A stretch of 64,000 bases of DNA from Haliclona indistincta (lineage: Eukaryota; Porifera; Demospongiae; Haplosclerida; Chalinidae): the NCBI GenBank assembly GCA_964017065.1, contig OZ024786.1:3162369-3226368 (forward strand). The letters are read 5' to 3'. The notes under the pieces were generated by a model. The model was not told the origin of the DNA. It saw nothing but the letters and a program-made list of their open reading frames with translations, and searched no databases. Below are positions 43,435 to 56,804 of this stretch, in pieces. The position numbers and the translations under genes are program-made. Every line of letters begins with the position of its first letter. Within the stretch, counting starts at the first letter, position 1.

Positions 43435-43830
43435 GGCAAGCAGCAGATCATAGCAACAGTGCTATGGAAGCACAGGCTAGTGGCAGCTATCCAGCAGCAG
43501 GCAAGCAGCAGATCATAGTGACAGTGCTATGGAAGTGCAGGCTAGTGGCAACTATCCAGCAGCAGATCATAGCAACAGTGCTATGGAAGTGCATGCTAGT
43601 GACAGCTTATCCAGTAGCAGGCAGCAGATCATAGCAACAGTGCTATTGAAGCGCTGGCTAGTGGTAGCTATCCAGCAGCAGCAGATCATAGCAACGGTGC
43701 TATGGAAGCGCAGGCTAGTGGCAGCTATTTAGCAGCAGCAGATCATAGCAACAGTGCTATGGAAGCACAGGCTATAGTAGCAGCTATCCAGCAGCAGCAG
43801 CAACAACAACAGCAGCAGCAGCAGCAGGCA
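43435..43830. repeat. minisatellite, about eight units
   Basis: Units of about 45-60 bp built on GCAGATCATAGCAACAGTGC followed by TATGGAAGCGCAGGCTAGTG, ending in a (CAG)n/(CAA)n run at about 43787-43828. It is the reverse-orientation counterpart of 16980-17440. Confidence 0.8.
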
Positions 43831-44293
43831 AGCAGCAGATCATAGCAACAGTTCTATGGAAGTGCAGGCTAGTGGCAGCTATCCAGCAGCTGTACAAGCT
43901 GTCGTACAAAAGTTGTATTGTAGCCAAACAGTATAATGTAGCTGGGCGTGACTGTAACTGCTCTGCTCGCTCCGGCTCACCTGTCGAGCAGCTAAGTGAA
44001 CTCAAACAAGCTTTCGCTCGCTAGTTTCACTGCTGCCTATGGACTCGCGCGAGCTGTACTATCACAGATCAAGCCTTCAAGTTGCACTGTAGCCATCTGT
44101 AGACAGTTTAGTCTATGAAGTAGTCCCGAGCGCTCAAGACGGCTGTTTAGGTTAGCAAATCACGCCATAACTTCAAAACAAAGGCTTTAATAGCAAATCT
44201 GTCAAATTTGATTTTCATAAACTATCGAGATCTACCAGTATTGCAAGTTTCAGCGTTTAGTAGCAAGCGGTTGCTGAGATACGCATTGCGAAC

Positions 44294-44308
44294 ACACACA
44301 CACACACA

Positions 44309-44396
<88 letters not shown>
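44294..44396. repeat. (CA)n microsatellite
   Basis: About 100 bp of nearly pure CA dinucleotide. The same place in the other element copy has only about 28 bp of GT. Long ORFs across it are low-complexity artefacts. Confidence 0.95.
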
Positions 44397-44397
<1 letters not shown>

Positions 44398-45329
44398 CGA
44401 ACGAACAGACTACAATATACTGTATGCCTCGTGGCTCCGCCCACCTCGGCATAATAAGACCAAACCTTGCAACAGCTGAAAGAGCTCTTGTTCCAGTTTG
44501 ATAAGCTTTCTTCACTCTTTCTAGAGCACCACTGACTGTATGTCGAGAGAACGTCTGCTAAAATGAACAGTACGCTCAGCTCCCCAGACCCCTATAGCGC
44601 TACAGATACTCCGTGAAGAATACCTCTGCATTTCCCACCAAAATCCTAGCTCCTCTTAGCCATAACATGGCAGTCTTGCGAATGACATAGCAAGCAGCAT
44701 TTCGAACTCGACAAACTGGGTTTGTAATTTTTTCAGCAACATCTTCTCCAGGTTGGTCTTTTTAGTGCACACCTTCTTCCCCAAATGCTAATTTTTTCCA
44801 GGATCTCCTGGAACCAGGACATCCAATGCACACTGTATGTATAGAATACCAAAGTATATTATGATTTCCACACTCACCTGAACCACAATGACTGATTCTA
44901 CACAGGCTTCGAAATGTGTGTTCCCAACTTGTCAAGTTATTATTAGCTCTGTCGAGGGCATGTTGAGCTCTGAGTGCTCTATGCTGAGGTGATCACAGCC
45001 ATCACCTTGCTCTGTCAGAAATAACTTTGTTAGAATTCACAACTCTCTTTGCATGGTCGATATTTCTTGTGGCAACTTGAGCGAAGACCATTGAGAATTT
45101 ATTCCGAATGATTGTAAAGAAGTCATTTCAATGCCCTCTAACTCTGAATCCTGTGTGCCAGATGTTGTCGTAGTTAGCACTTATGTCGAATAGCATGATA
45201 TAATAGGAGGAATCTTCCTGATATCCTGAACTCATAATATTGTGTATTACTTATTCTCAGCAAAGCTTCTCGATGAATACCCAGAACAGAAGCGAGCATA
45301 CTTGCATGAATGATAATTATATTTTTTGT

Positions 45330-45690
45330 TTTGAATGTGAAATATCCATGCCATTCACCACTTTTGAATTTGGTGTACATGTATACTAAACCCCGCCTTC
45401 CGAGCATATAGCCAGCAAGATAGTGCTTTTAATTAGCAATCATGGCGAGTCCTATAAACACCATTATTTTACACTTGAAGGTAATAAATATGTATGGTGA
45501 ACTGATAGTGTCAGACCACAGTACATGCACAGGTGAGGAGTAATTTATTGAACGTATCTTTTAGCGCATTACTGAACTGAGACTGTAAGTACTTACAGTA
45601 TGTACAAATGTTTCCATAATAGCATGTGCATAGTCAGCCACTGTCAAGCACGCACTGTGAATTTATAATAAAATTATCGAGTATTTAAGA
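45330..45690. repeat. duplicated flank, copy 3
   Basis: Homologous to 15990-16474 and 27930-28345; immediately downstream of N3. Its left edge abuts the truncated N4-type pseudogene, which marks a recombination breakpoint. Confidence 0.7.
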
Positions 45691-45911
45691 GAGTGATTTT
45701 CTGGTAATAATGTGATTATCAAAAGATTTCTTTTACAAAACACTTGCAGCAGGGAATAAACAATATCTACTAGTCAGCAACACTCTAGCACTATACTAAG
45801 TCTCATCTACAATATTCAAGTTAGCAGTATACTATAGACTGCTCTATGCTCATCATGCACTATATTGTCACTCACTAACTGAGCATGTTGGGATAGTCCA
45901 ATTCTGTGTGC

Positions 45912-48900
45912 TCAGGAGATAAATTTCCTGAGCCCACCAATAACCTTGTTTCCGATTGATTTGATAAAGGAAAGAACATTCCTCAGGTTGATGTTAAGTC
46001 CAAATCGTTTGGAGCGACCAAATATCTTGACCACCGCCGATACTCTAAAGTGTCCGGTTGCAGCTGCACTCAAGGCTACATCGAAGCTTAGCTCTGTTAT
46101 ATCGAAGACTCCTCCAAGACCGAACCTAGCAACAGCTGCGAGTGCCTGTGTTCCAGCTCGGTAGGCTCTCTTCACTCCTTCGAGGAAAGCATTGACTACA
46201 TCAAGAGATTTTTTACTGATACGAACAACGTGCCAAGCACCTCGAAGCACAATATTCACTGCATTAAGAATTCCCCTGCTTTTACCAACTAAGTATCGAG
46301 CTGCACGAAGCCCTAGGTAAGCTGTCTTACGAAGTGCTTTACAGGCGACATTTCGAGCATAGCAAATTGGATTTGTAATTCTACGACAGCATCTTCTCCA
46401 AGAAGGTTTTTTAAGTACGCACTTTCTTCTTCCCCAAACACTAATTCTTTTCCAGCATCTCCATGGTCCAGGACATCCAATGCATGCTATAATGAAAACA
46501 ATTATTTATCATTTATACAGTCGTTAGTTGATCACTTACTTGAACCACAGCGTCGGATTCTACAGAGTCTATTAACTTTGTTTTCCCAACTTCTCAACTT
46601 GTTCATAGCACGGTTGAATGCACCTCTAGCACTGCTTACTCTTCGCTGAGCATATCTTAGTTTACTCATTGCTCGGTCAAAATAGACTTTCTTCGAATTT
46701 ACGTTTCGTTTTGCATTGTCAATTGCTCTTGTGGCAGCTCGAGATGAACTTTGAAGACCATGTTGGATTTTTTTTCGTATAACAGCAAAGAAATCATTCT
46801 TCAAAAGTCCTCGAACACGGAATCCTGCTTTTTTGATGTTCCCGTAATTAGCAGTGATGTGGAGACTAGCCTGGAATAGGCGGAGGAACCTTCCTGCGAT
46901 TCTGTACTCATATTTTGTGTTAGTCACTCTCAGCAAGGCCTCTGCTTGAATACCTAGTACAGAAACAAATCCACTTGCATGAATGTCCACCTTTGGCCGA
47001 GGCACAGCTGTTACAAACACCTTGAGGAAGGGTCCACGTGATCGATCTCTTCTCGAGGCATACATTTGAAGAAGTCCTCCAGCGATTCTCAATGGAGATA
47101 GAGCAATGTTCATTTTAACATAACGATGACTAATTGTCACATCAGATTTTACAACTAGGCCAAGTATGTTGAGTGTACCTTTGAGACGAAAGCCTGCTGG
47201 AATGTCTATTCCAGCTTTTGGTAGTGACTTGCCAATAGGAGAGAAAGAAGACAGGAACCCATTTGGATATCCGCTTTCAGCCAGTGGACGAGGTAGACGG
47301 AATCGGATGCAGAATGCTTGTAAGAGGCTTCCCATTGTTACTCTGTTCTTCAGTTGTACATAGTAGAAGTTGTTGTTCGGACTAAGTTGGTCTATGCCCA
47401 TGTATCCTTTAGCTATGAGAGGACGACTGATACAGGAAGGTTTGCCTATTCTTACCTCTCCACCAATCTCTAGTGCTCCTACAAGAGTGACCGTTGGTTG
47501 AATTCCTATCAGAAGATGAAGGTTGCATATAGCCAGCCAGTCGGCTCCAAAAGCTCTTTTCCAGCATCCTTGCATGTTGCCTTCTAGAACAACACCTCGT
47601 GTACCAGATCGAAGTCCAGCTGATAAAGTTATTCCGTATTTGTTGAGATGAATCGATCCTTCTATTCCATATGATGTTTCTGTTCCAACCTTGAACTGCA
47701 GAGCTGCTCGTTTTAGCATTACTCCTGCTCCTAGTCTGACTTTTGATACTCCAGCTGACAGTGTGAAGGAACTGGCACTTTCTATTGATGCTTGAAGTGA
47801 AAATTTAGCATTTTTCCCAAGTACTCTTTGAGCAACAGCACAGAATTTGTCTCTTGCACAGTTTGATGGCCATTTGAGAAGAGCATTAATGGAAACTCCT
47901 TTATTAATGTCAATATCCTTTAATTTGCTTCCGTACAGGTGGACACCTGGCAGAGATACAGGAGAAATGACCATACTTGTTTCTAATTCTTGATTAAGAA
48001 GAGCAATTCCTTGAAGATTCTTGCCAGTGATTTTGTTGATGAGAGATGCAAGTTTAACTTTACCAAGTTGAAACCCAACGACTACTTTAGTTCCTCCTTG
48101 CCTGACAATTATTGCGCTGAGGTGGACAGTCTTGTATCCTCTAATGACTGGTGTACCTGACAAATGGATTTGAAGGTTTTTTGTTCCAAGAGGAAAGGCC
48201 AGCTTTGCATTATGGATGCTGAATTCAACAAAGCTTTTCAGTGCTCTTTGAAACGCACGAGGCATTACTGCTGCTGAAAATTTTTTAAGAAAATCAGAAA
48301 TAGGAATTGTTTTAAAAGAAGCCTTAACCACATACTTGTTTCCCATTGAACGATCTCTGCTAACAGATACATCGTAATCACCATTTCCGATTCTTACCGA
48401 TCCATCTACTTCAACCTCAAAGCTTCGCGGTTGCTTGAGTGTAGCAATGATATTTAGTTCAGGTTTTGTGATTGTTAGAAGCTTATTGAAATAGCGCAGT
48501 GTGCCTGGAAATTTTGTCTCCACTACCAATTGCCGGGTAGTAGTATCAAAAGAAAAGAAAACTATCTGAAATCGTAAAGCATCTCGTATTCCGGGAGGCA
48601 AGGGGATCGAGCGAACATTGATACCTGGAATAGCAGATAAAAGAGAACCAATAGGTAGCGGACCATTGACGTTAAATGATAAGTACGATCGGTAGTAGAA
48701 TATTTTCAGTGGTACCTTGGTCCCTTTGATATTGAGGACTGTGAAAACCTGAAGACCCTTAGGAATAGAGACGCCTGTGTTCTTTAGCAGACCATTTTTG
48801 CATATCATTCTTGGTATCAAAGAGCTTGTGATATCATCGGATGATACAGTTACTCCAAGTCTAGGAATCATGAGACGACCAAAGAACGGTACACTGGATA

Positions 48901-51727
48901 TGTCCACTTTAATTGTCTTTTTGACTAGTTGTGAGAGGCTGATGGGACCAAATTCAGTAGCAAAGGCACCAGAGAACGAGCCACCTTTTCGAGGTTTTTG
49001 AAGGACAGCGTATATCCTGATTCCGTTTATGGAGCCACTAACCACCACGGTAGCTAGCCCTCCTTTCCTTAGGTCAATATCTCCAGTGACTGCCATGTTG
49101 CTAAGAGATACCTTAGGCAGTGGGATAGGAACATATGATTTTGTTAGACTGTTGAGCTCATTTTGTAAGTTGATGGTTAGCTTCCCTCTTGGAGCTCCTC
49201 TAAGCAATAGTCTCATAGTATTGGTCTCGTATCTTGCAAGAAGATCAACAACAATGCTGCCTAGAGCCCACTCTCCAGTGAGTCCAGCAACGATATTTGT
49301 TGCATCGTCTGATTTGTTGACTCTGAGCGAGAAAACACCATATCTGATTTCAAACAGTTTTGGAATGATCTTAAATTTACGGAAACGAGCTGAGTAAACA
49401 TCGATATAATTGGCTTTACAATCAACAACAAGCTTTTGTAACTTCATATTGATAGCAGACAATCGATTGCGAATCTTTTTGGGAACACCAACAAAATCTA
49501 GCACTCCAAGAGTTTGTCCTTTTGGTACATAAGCCACTAATTTTCTATTTGCTTCTGAGTTCACAATTTCTATTTCTTGCTGTTCGTCAAATTCTAATGA
49601 AAGTGGGAGCAGTGATTAATGTAGTAAATACATTTGTACAGTATAGCATACGATTGACCTATAATAATGACAATCATTCGCAACCATAGCTAGTTATTAT
49701 GCATTCCATGCCAGTTCCATGCAATAGTTATTTTACCTGTTTCTTTTCTGCAACCAGCACTGAATGATTCTTTGTTGAGGTCTAGCACATTCCTGCCAAC
49801 ATTTACACCTGACTGTCTGCGGCTTGTCAGTTTGCCCGTTCTTATCAATTGAAGGACTTTGCCTTTCATTTTACCGCAAAACCCAAACGATGTTGCTAAT
49901 TCTTTCTGATTTTTTTCCTGAATAGGTATTGAAGTATATAGATCAATTCCATTATTGTAATACCTCTTTTCTCAGTGCAAAAAGTTGCCTGGATAGTTCT
50001 GTGTCTCCACCAAGGAAACTATCAGGATTAAGATTAATATGTAGATTTGTTTCCGAATACAAGAAATTTTGAACGTCCACTAGACTGCCCATCTTTTTTG
50101 CTGAATAAATTCCTCGTTTAACTCCCGGCAGTGTAGATATAAACTTTGTGTTTGGCTAATGAGATATGTTTTTTGTAGTAAATAAGCTCAGGTTTTGAAC
50201 TAATAACTTACTGTTTTTGTGTTTTGATGTTCTGTAACCACAGCTTGAGCATGCATATCTCCTTGATGTTCGAAAATAGCGACTTTCCAAAAGTCTGTTG
50301 GAATTATAATTCCGCAGTTGGAACTTAATCTAATGATTGCACAGTTTGGTAATCAAGCAGTATTGCTAATCCTGAACTTACTTTGTACCTCCTGGTTGTG
50401 CATTAGCTCCCGTAATCACAAAAACGTCGTCCATTTCTTTTGCTAGGTTTCTAACATAGTTTTCCCAACCTAACCAAGCTTCTGTTAGCAAGATTATAAA
50501 CTGTTATGTGTACTTTGACTTTGCTTAACATACGTTGGTTGTGTAGCGGATATTGTGGCCATATGTTGGTGAATATATTTGTATTAATGCCATCAACTTC
50601 ACTCATCATGTCACCTGCAGCATGATACAGCAGGACATGTATAACCATAAATTATATAAATCTATTTTTGTTACACATGTTGCATAATATTTATCATGCT
50701 AATAATAAAAAAACTTGTGTATAACAATAATGTTTGTATTCATGTTTTCACCAGCAAAATGCATCTTAAAGTATAAAATTTGCTTACCAAATGGTGCTGA
50801 ATGTCCTCTATTAAATACAGATTTCGAATATGCTTGAATTATGTCTGTGCACATCATATCATTTAGACGCGGGTCTAGTCTGAAATTGTTGTACCGAAGT
50901 AACTTAGATGATCTCTGAAGTAAAATATTGATAATTACGTTCCTGTCTCTATGTAATAATATTATAGACACATTACTATGTATACATGTATGTGTATTCT
51001 GCTAATAAGCGAAATACAATGCCAGTGACAAACACAAAGAAAATTTACTATAACACCTCCCATACCTCTCTCTTGAATGCTATATGTGTGCTCGTGAGTT
51101 GTCACAATAAACATTTTCAAAAATTGTTGAAGGAACTTGCCAATTGTAGTTCAAGTCCATTCAGTCGTTCAACAGTATACAGTGGTATTCTAGTTTGTTT
51201 GTTGAATAAAGTACAATAACCGCCCTGACAAAAGCTCTCGGTAAACCGGGTCTTAACAACTTTACTTGTATCAATCCCAATTCCTTCATGGTAGTCCTTC
51301 AGATAGTATTTACCTGCATGTACAGAAGCAATTTGAATGTTTTGTTGAAAGCAAACATGATACTTATAAGGCTAGTTAAAATTTGTTTCAAGATTTTATG
51401 CACTCTATATATACCATGAGTATTTATATACAATGTCATGTAATTCAAAAATACCTTTGGTCAATCGTTTTTGATATTTGAATAGTTTTTCATTTCCCGG
51501 TAGAACGCGTGATCCCTAAATTTAAACATCTCAATTGCAGGTTTTAAGCATTTTTACACGAGTTGTGTTTCATCATGTTTCAAGGTATAACAACTCACCG
51601 ATTTTGTGAGCAACTTCAACACCTTCTCTCCACCTTGAGCATCAACTGCTGCTGCAGTAGGTTGCAGGAATACTGCACATCCTATAACCACCACCAGGAG
51701 TGGTAGTGTTTGATGTAACAGCTGCAT
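45912..51727 (-). CDS. N3: secreted EndoG/ENDOD1-like nuclease with giant beta-rich domain and cationic tail
   Basis: A paralogue of N1 with the same 11-exon plan: 51599-51727 (signal peptide MQLLHQTLPLLVVVIGCAVF), then about 51453-51516, 51138-51312, 50787-50915, 50530-50610, 50381-50485, 50210-50330, 49963-50155, 49739-49918, 46540-49593 and 45912-46486. The nuclease motifs are FNKQTRIPLYTVERLNG, NRGHSAPFG, NIWPQYPLHNQ, WLGWENYVRN and VFVITGA. The giant exon is open (about 1,018 codons) and very close to N2 in sequence, closer than to N4. The basic terminal exon is intact (ends GGLRKFIS). Intron 3 has the GC donor (TTGGCAAGT). I see no inactivating change in the parts read. The Asp of the catalytic-His motif is Asn. 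Confidence 0.84.
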
Positions 51728-51770
51728 TGCTACGGTCAGACTGCATGCAAGCTGTAAACTGTAAATCTAC

Positions 51771-51780
51771 TACTTATATA
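51771..51780 (-). promoter_or_regulatory. TATA box of N3
   Basis: TATATAAGTA on the minus strand, 44 bp from the ATG at 51727, at the same offset as in N1 and N2; one base differs. Confidence 0.65.
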
Positions 51781-51959
51781 CCCTATAACTTGTGGTAGCG
51801 TATGTGAGTATAAGACTACACCCTGTGCAACGCATGTGTATTTGACGCATACTTTGATTTTAAAATATATTTCCTGTATGTAAAATAACAAAAGCAGTCA
51901 GTCACGTAGCATCTAAGTTTTGTAGACACTATGCCTGTAAAATTATTTGGAATGTTATT

Positions 51960-53800
51960 TTTCTTTCAGGATAGTGCACTTGAATAAAGTAGCGAGTATG
52001 CATAGATGCAGTTGTGTCAATATTTGGAAAATGAAATCTGCTGGTATCTCCTCATAAGAATCATCATTAACTTGGTAGCAGAGTAACTTGTTTAGTCCTT
52101 CTCCTAATGCATGTGCGCACAGCATTTCTGCAGGAATTATAACGGTTCCCTAGTTCTCCAGTCCTACATAATAGTTATTATGTATGATGAGGGAGGGAGA
52201 ATGGATAGGAAATAGAGGACGCTATAGGACTCCTAGTGAGGGAAGGGGAAAAAGAAAAGGAAGAGGGAGGTTGGGAGAAAGGAAGTAAAATAAGACTGAG
52301 AGTGAGAATAAACAGATAATAATTATAGTCTATGCTTCAGCAATTGAGTATTTAGGCAGTAAACATTGCTGGTTATAATTATAACACTATATAAAGTAGG
52401 CGGTGATGTTTACACAGCACATTGGAGAGGATGCATTCAGGTGCACAGCATTTCTCCAGGAATTGTAGCAGTTCCCTAGTTCTCCAGTCCTACACATACG
52501 TCAATTCTTCAAGCATATACAGCTCAGGTTCTCTTGGTTAAGTCTACGGTGACCTAGACTTCTAGGCAGTGAGTTTACACACATGAATGCTGCAATCTGA
52601 TAGGAGCAGCTGCCAGAAGCAGGTTTGCAACCCCATCTCCCGCAGAACGCATCAACTTCCAACCTATGAGGCTCAGTTTTTCATTGGCTGGAGTAATAAT
52701 GTGACTATGTCATGGTAGGTCATAATCAGAGGCTTGGTGTTTCTGTTTCGCCTAAAATTTTTAGTGAACGAAGAGGACTCTTGCTCTAGAGATGTCATAC
52801 AGGTCCTCTCAATTTAGATTTTCATTACCTTCTCCTAGCTTATTATTCATTTGTATGTCCAATGAAAATTGATTGTAGCTCTGCATAGTTATTATGTTAT
52901 TCACATGAATGCCTTTGGTATGGGCATGTTCATGAACTATTCGTAGTTTTCATGATTTTTAAAACTTCCTTGTGTGCTATACAAACAAGGAAGATAAACC
53001 TAAGGATGAACCCAGCCCAAGGAACCCAAGAATGGATATGTATGTGTATGTAACAGACAAACAGTTATAGCACTAGACAAACATGCAGTTATTACTCTGT
53101 TTGTGTAATCTAGGTTTTGCACAGATGTGTCTTTTCAGTTGCATGATAAAATTCGTTTACAAATTTTCTTTTTGAATTGGTGCTTGCTTAAAGAACTGTA
53201 AGTATTGTATTTTCATAGAAGATCGATCGAGCTGTCTCTTGTACTCAGGTAAGTTGCTTACTGTTCATTGAGTATTTTTACATATCAAAGAGCAGTGTGC
53301 AGTACAGTAAGCCCAATTAAAGTAGTTATGCATGTGAATATAACAGATTAACAGTCAGATTGATGAATTATTAGTTCACTCGGCTTGTAATCCTAGTTTT
53401 AGATTCATGTGTTTGCTGAATGTAGCTACTGAAGAGGGTGTGTTTAACTTCCTTTTTGTTGTTAGGATAAACTCATGTGTGAAAATTTGCACTTGTAGAA
53501 TATCTACACAAAGTGACAAAATTAATGTTTGTCATGTTCACAAAAAAAACAAGGAAAATAGTCATTTCCTTGATATTGGAATTTCTAGGAATGACTATAA
53601 TTGAATTTCCTGGTTCAAATTGAAATTGTATTTCCAATGTGTGTGGGATTGTGGCTAGAACAGATCCAATGCAGGTTTGCAACCTGATCTCCCGCAAAAC
53701 ACATGTGGCGGTTAGGCCACGACCATGTTTGTTATATGCTGCCAGCTGCTCTTATCTCCCTAATACAACATGTTATCTTGACTTGAGCAGCCTGTGTCCC
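51960..53800. repeat. dispersed repeat family upstream of N3
   Basis: This matches 23.8-26.7 and 37.5-40.3 kb in blocks such as TCTTTCAGGATAGTGCACTT, CTCGGCTTGTAATCCTAG and GAGCAGCCTGTGTCCCT. No gene is seen. It ends at the truncated nuclease exon, like the 40.3-kb junction. Confidence 0.55.
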
Positions 53801-53995
53801 TAAACAGTAGCATAGCCACCTTGACAAAAGTTACAGAGATGCTCTTTCTTGACAACTTCATCAGTATTGATCCCAATCACTTCATGATAGTATTTTTGTA
53901 GCAACTGTATCTCTGCTACACCATAGTTCTGCTGAATTTTTGAGCAATGACACTTTGTTTTATATCCTTCAGACATAGCCATATACCATCAGTAG
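53801..53995 (-). pseudogene. exon-3 fragment of an N4-type nuclease gene
   Basis: Encodes YYHEVIGINTDEVVKKEHL and then GGYATV, the start of the nuclease-domain exon 3, cut at the same CTGTGTCCCT junction as at 40318. Signal and second exons are missing here; upstream sequence (TTGAGCAATGACA) still matches the region upstream of the 40.7-kb fragment. It is a non-functional relic. Confidence 0.7.
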
Positions 53996-54576
53996 TTTAT
54001 AGCCTCACCATCCGTAGTTTTTATATCTGGTTAATACATTTTAGCACGTTTGAGCAGTATTAAAACATCAGCCACCTAAAACAATGTGTGCACAAAATCA
54101 CACTATTTGATTAGAAATGGTGAATAAAGTGTGATTGTCATTAAAGCAATGCTACAATATTTAGTCCAAAAGTTAGTTATCAAGATGATGCTTGTGCATA
54201 TTTCTTCTAGCCCAACACAAGCCTTGAGACTATGTACCTTGTAGCTATCTCAAGCTTGTAATTATTGTGTCTTTAGCACACCAAGATCATGTCTTGAAAC
54301 CCTTTCTTAGAATTATCTGATTTTGATGTGTGTTTGTCCATTGGTGAATTTTCTTAGACAACACCATGCCAGGTTCTGCTTAATTTTGTGATTTTGTGAT
54401 TCTGTTAGTTGCATGATATTCATACTACCACTACACAGTAGCGGAAGTTAAAAAGGATTGTTATTGATCAGACCAGGATCTATCATACAGTCATTACTAT
54501 AACTATTTTGTTTACCTATGACATGTAGTATTTGTACTATCAGGTATTAATTAAAACTCTTAAAAGCTATTGTGAT
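53996..54576. repeat. duplicated flank downstream of N4-type genes, copy 2
   Basis: Homologous to 42050-42470. Near 54018 it holds the uninterrupted site of the hairpin element that is present at 40816. No gene is seen. Confidence 0.55.
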
Positions 54577-55778
54577 TATTAGGGAGGCACGGTAGTGCCT
54601 CCCTATGTAGGGTTGAACGAGAAAACAAGATGGCGGCTACATACAATGTATTAGCGTTCAAACGCCGATATTTCGCCTGGTGTTGAATTTTATACGTCCA
54701 AAGACACTTAGATCTGCTCTCTGGCGTTGTCCCATCTTACAGTAGAAAGGAGATTGCTCGAAATTGTTACTAAAGTGACGAACCTGGAAACGGTGAAAAT
54801 CGACTTTCGTCATCTTCGTTTTCTTCTTCTTCTTCTTCTTTCTTCTTTCTTCAACTCGCCTAGCGCCTTTACGCGAGCAGTGACGAGACCAAAACACCCA
54901 CGAACAGTCGTGAAATTCTCCTGGCATGTGCCTTTTGAACTTAGTTTTTAGCGAAACGGCGATATAAATTCCGCGATTTCTCGATCGTGATCCATTGTCA
55001 GCTAAGTGTTAGACGCCATTAATGTGATTGCGCAATACGCACGTGACCAAGCAGTGGTTAGTGCATGTGACCAAGCACTGGCTTGAGTATCTCCACGCCG
55101 TATGGTTCACGGAGAACGCATACCTGTATGGAGTCTTCGAAGAACGGCAAGCTATAGGATCACCATTCCGCGCTTGCCAGATATAAAATTAATTATAATC
55201 GCCGTACAATACAGGTCAACAAACTAGTGTGGGCGGGGCTCGTATGCACTGCATGCATACATGCGTAGGCGAGCTGATAGTATAGCATAACAATTATTTT
55301 TTGCTACAAGTTTAAAAGCCATCAACAACAAGAAACTAAACAATGGTGGAACAAAGACGGCTCAGTACGTCCATGATAATTATTTGAACTGCACATCACT
55401 AAAAAAGTAAAAAGGACACAAACAAGAAAATTAAAAAGATTTCTATCGAAATCAAAAGGATGTAGGGTTGTGAAATCTACCACTGGTTCACAATGTAAAC
55501 TAACAAGGAACAAGCATGAAATGGTAACACAATTGACTTGCTAACAGACCATAGATCCCTACATCAGTGGCTGTACACAAGCTGAATGCACGTCAGGTGT
55601 CAGCAGTCAACAAGTAGGTCAACCACACCAGCCACTGATGTAGGGATCTATGGTCTGTTAGCAAGTCAATTGTGTTACCATTTCATGCTTGTTCCTTGTT
55701 AGTTTACATTGTGAACCAGTGGTAGATTTCACAACCCTACATCCTTTTGATTTCGATAGAAATCTTTTTAATTTTCTT
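54577..55778 (-). mobile_element. hairpin-ended composite element, copy 3 (inverted)
   Basis: The short terminal palindrome (GAGGCACGGTAGTGCCTC) is at 54580-54604, the body follows in reverse, and the hairpin arms lie at about 55430-55575 and 55630-55777. It includes a (TTC)n run at about 54824-54845. It contains the uninterrupted target site of the nested GC-rich element at about 55005-55020. Confidence 0.75.
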
Positions 55779-56804
55779 TACTGTGGATTCGGTTGCTTAT
55801 TTCAATTATTAAAAACAACACTATGATAATACAAAATTAATAACGTGAATAACAATTATTTTTATACTGTCATTTAGTACTAGCTGTTTGTGTCTAGCAT
55901 AAGAGGAGAGTTCTCTGTCACATGACGTGGCAGTGTGCTTCTTTTATCTCTTAGCCAGTGATACACTCCTCTTGACAAGATCCCAATAAAGCATAGAAAC
56001 GTTGATATTGAAAGAATACCTGAAATAAAATTGATACTTTGATACCAGCTAGTAAATAAAATTCGTAAAAAAGTTGTCTTGATACCAGCTAGTAAACATA
56101 CTTTGATACCAGCTAGTAAATAAAAGTTGTCTTGGGTTTAGCCAACCAACATTAATTTTTGTATGTGGATTGAAGTGGGGTTTATGTATTTTAGTGTGAC
56201 CATGCATGTTTGCTATGTGCTGCCAGCTGCTCTTATATCTCTCTAATGAAACAATAATTTTAATCTTGTCTTGAGCAGCCTGTCATGTAAATATTCTAAG
56301 TCTCTGTGCTTCATTTATCTGAGAAACAGCCATTTAATCACAGGGATGCGTTCAATAATTTCTGACAACAAAATACCTCTTTTTTGCAAATAAAATAGGT
56401 TACAAAATATGTTTTTTTAATTATTATGCACAATTTTACATTGTGCCAGCCTGTGCAGTATGTTCAATCAAATGGTCCTGCCCTTTGTAAATATTAAGTA
56501 ATAACACTTATAATATTTGTGCTAGCAAATCATACAACACTCTGTGCATGAAAATCACAATGCAAAAATCTTCTCGTTTTCATTACAAATTCTTGAAATG
56601 ATATTTCAGCAATAAAACTGAAGCTAAGCTACATATACAAAATTTATCAGTGCACTATACTTTAACAATACTATAACACATTACTAGCGATATTATACAC
56701 AAATTAGCAGTACTCTATAAGCTGCTCTACTCTCATGATTTTCACTATAGCTACTATAGTCACTCACTAACTGAGTGTATACGTAGGAGGGTCCATTCTT
56801 TTTC
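55779..56804. other. gene-free stretch downstream of N4
   Basis: Contains a short triplicated phrase (TTGATACCAGCTAGTAAA at about 56039, 56081 and 56105), a fragment of the dispersed repeat near 56140-56280, and from about 56390 the 3' flank shared with the 43.0-kb pseudogene. No gene is supported. Confidence 0.5.

Larger units (their letters stand above)
43253..44454 (-). mobile_element. minisatellite-bearing insertion element, copy 2
   Basis: An inverted copy of 16478-17610, inserted in the terminal exon of the pseudogene. The intact N4 exon reads CTCCTCTAAGACC at this point; here the TAA is duplicated on each side (43250-43252 and 44455-44457). The left part carries the minisatellite (about 43435-43830), and the right end carries a long (CA)n tract and the CTCCGCCCACCTCGGCATAA terminus. 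Two independent insertion sites show that it is or was mobile. Confidence 0.75.
43047..45310 (-). pseudogene. 3' fragment of an N4-type nuclease gene, interrupted by an insertion element
   Basis: From 45310 to 44880 it matches the end of the giant exon of N4 (SMLASVLGIHREALLR) with several frame disruptions. From 44840 to 44457 it matches the basic terminal exon, also degraded. That exon is interrupted by the minisatellite element (43253-44454) with a TAA duplication and resumes at 43249-43047 (ELSFDVALSSAARGRF through the family C-terminus). Everything upstream is missing; at about 45310 the gene sequence stops and the duplicated flank of N3 begins. It is non-functional as a full-length protein. 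Confidence 0.8.

Noticed and set aside
44208..44515. 97-codon ORFs on both strands
   Set aside because: They run through a pure (CA)n tract and are low-complexity artefacts.
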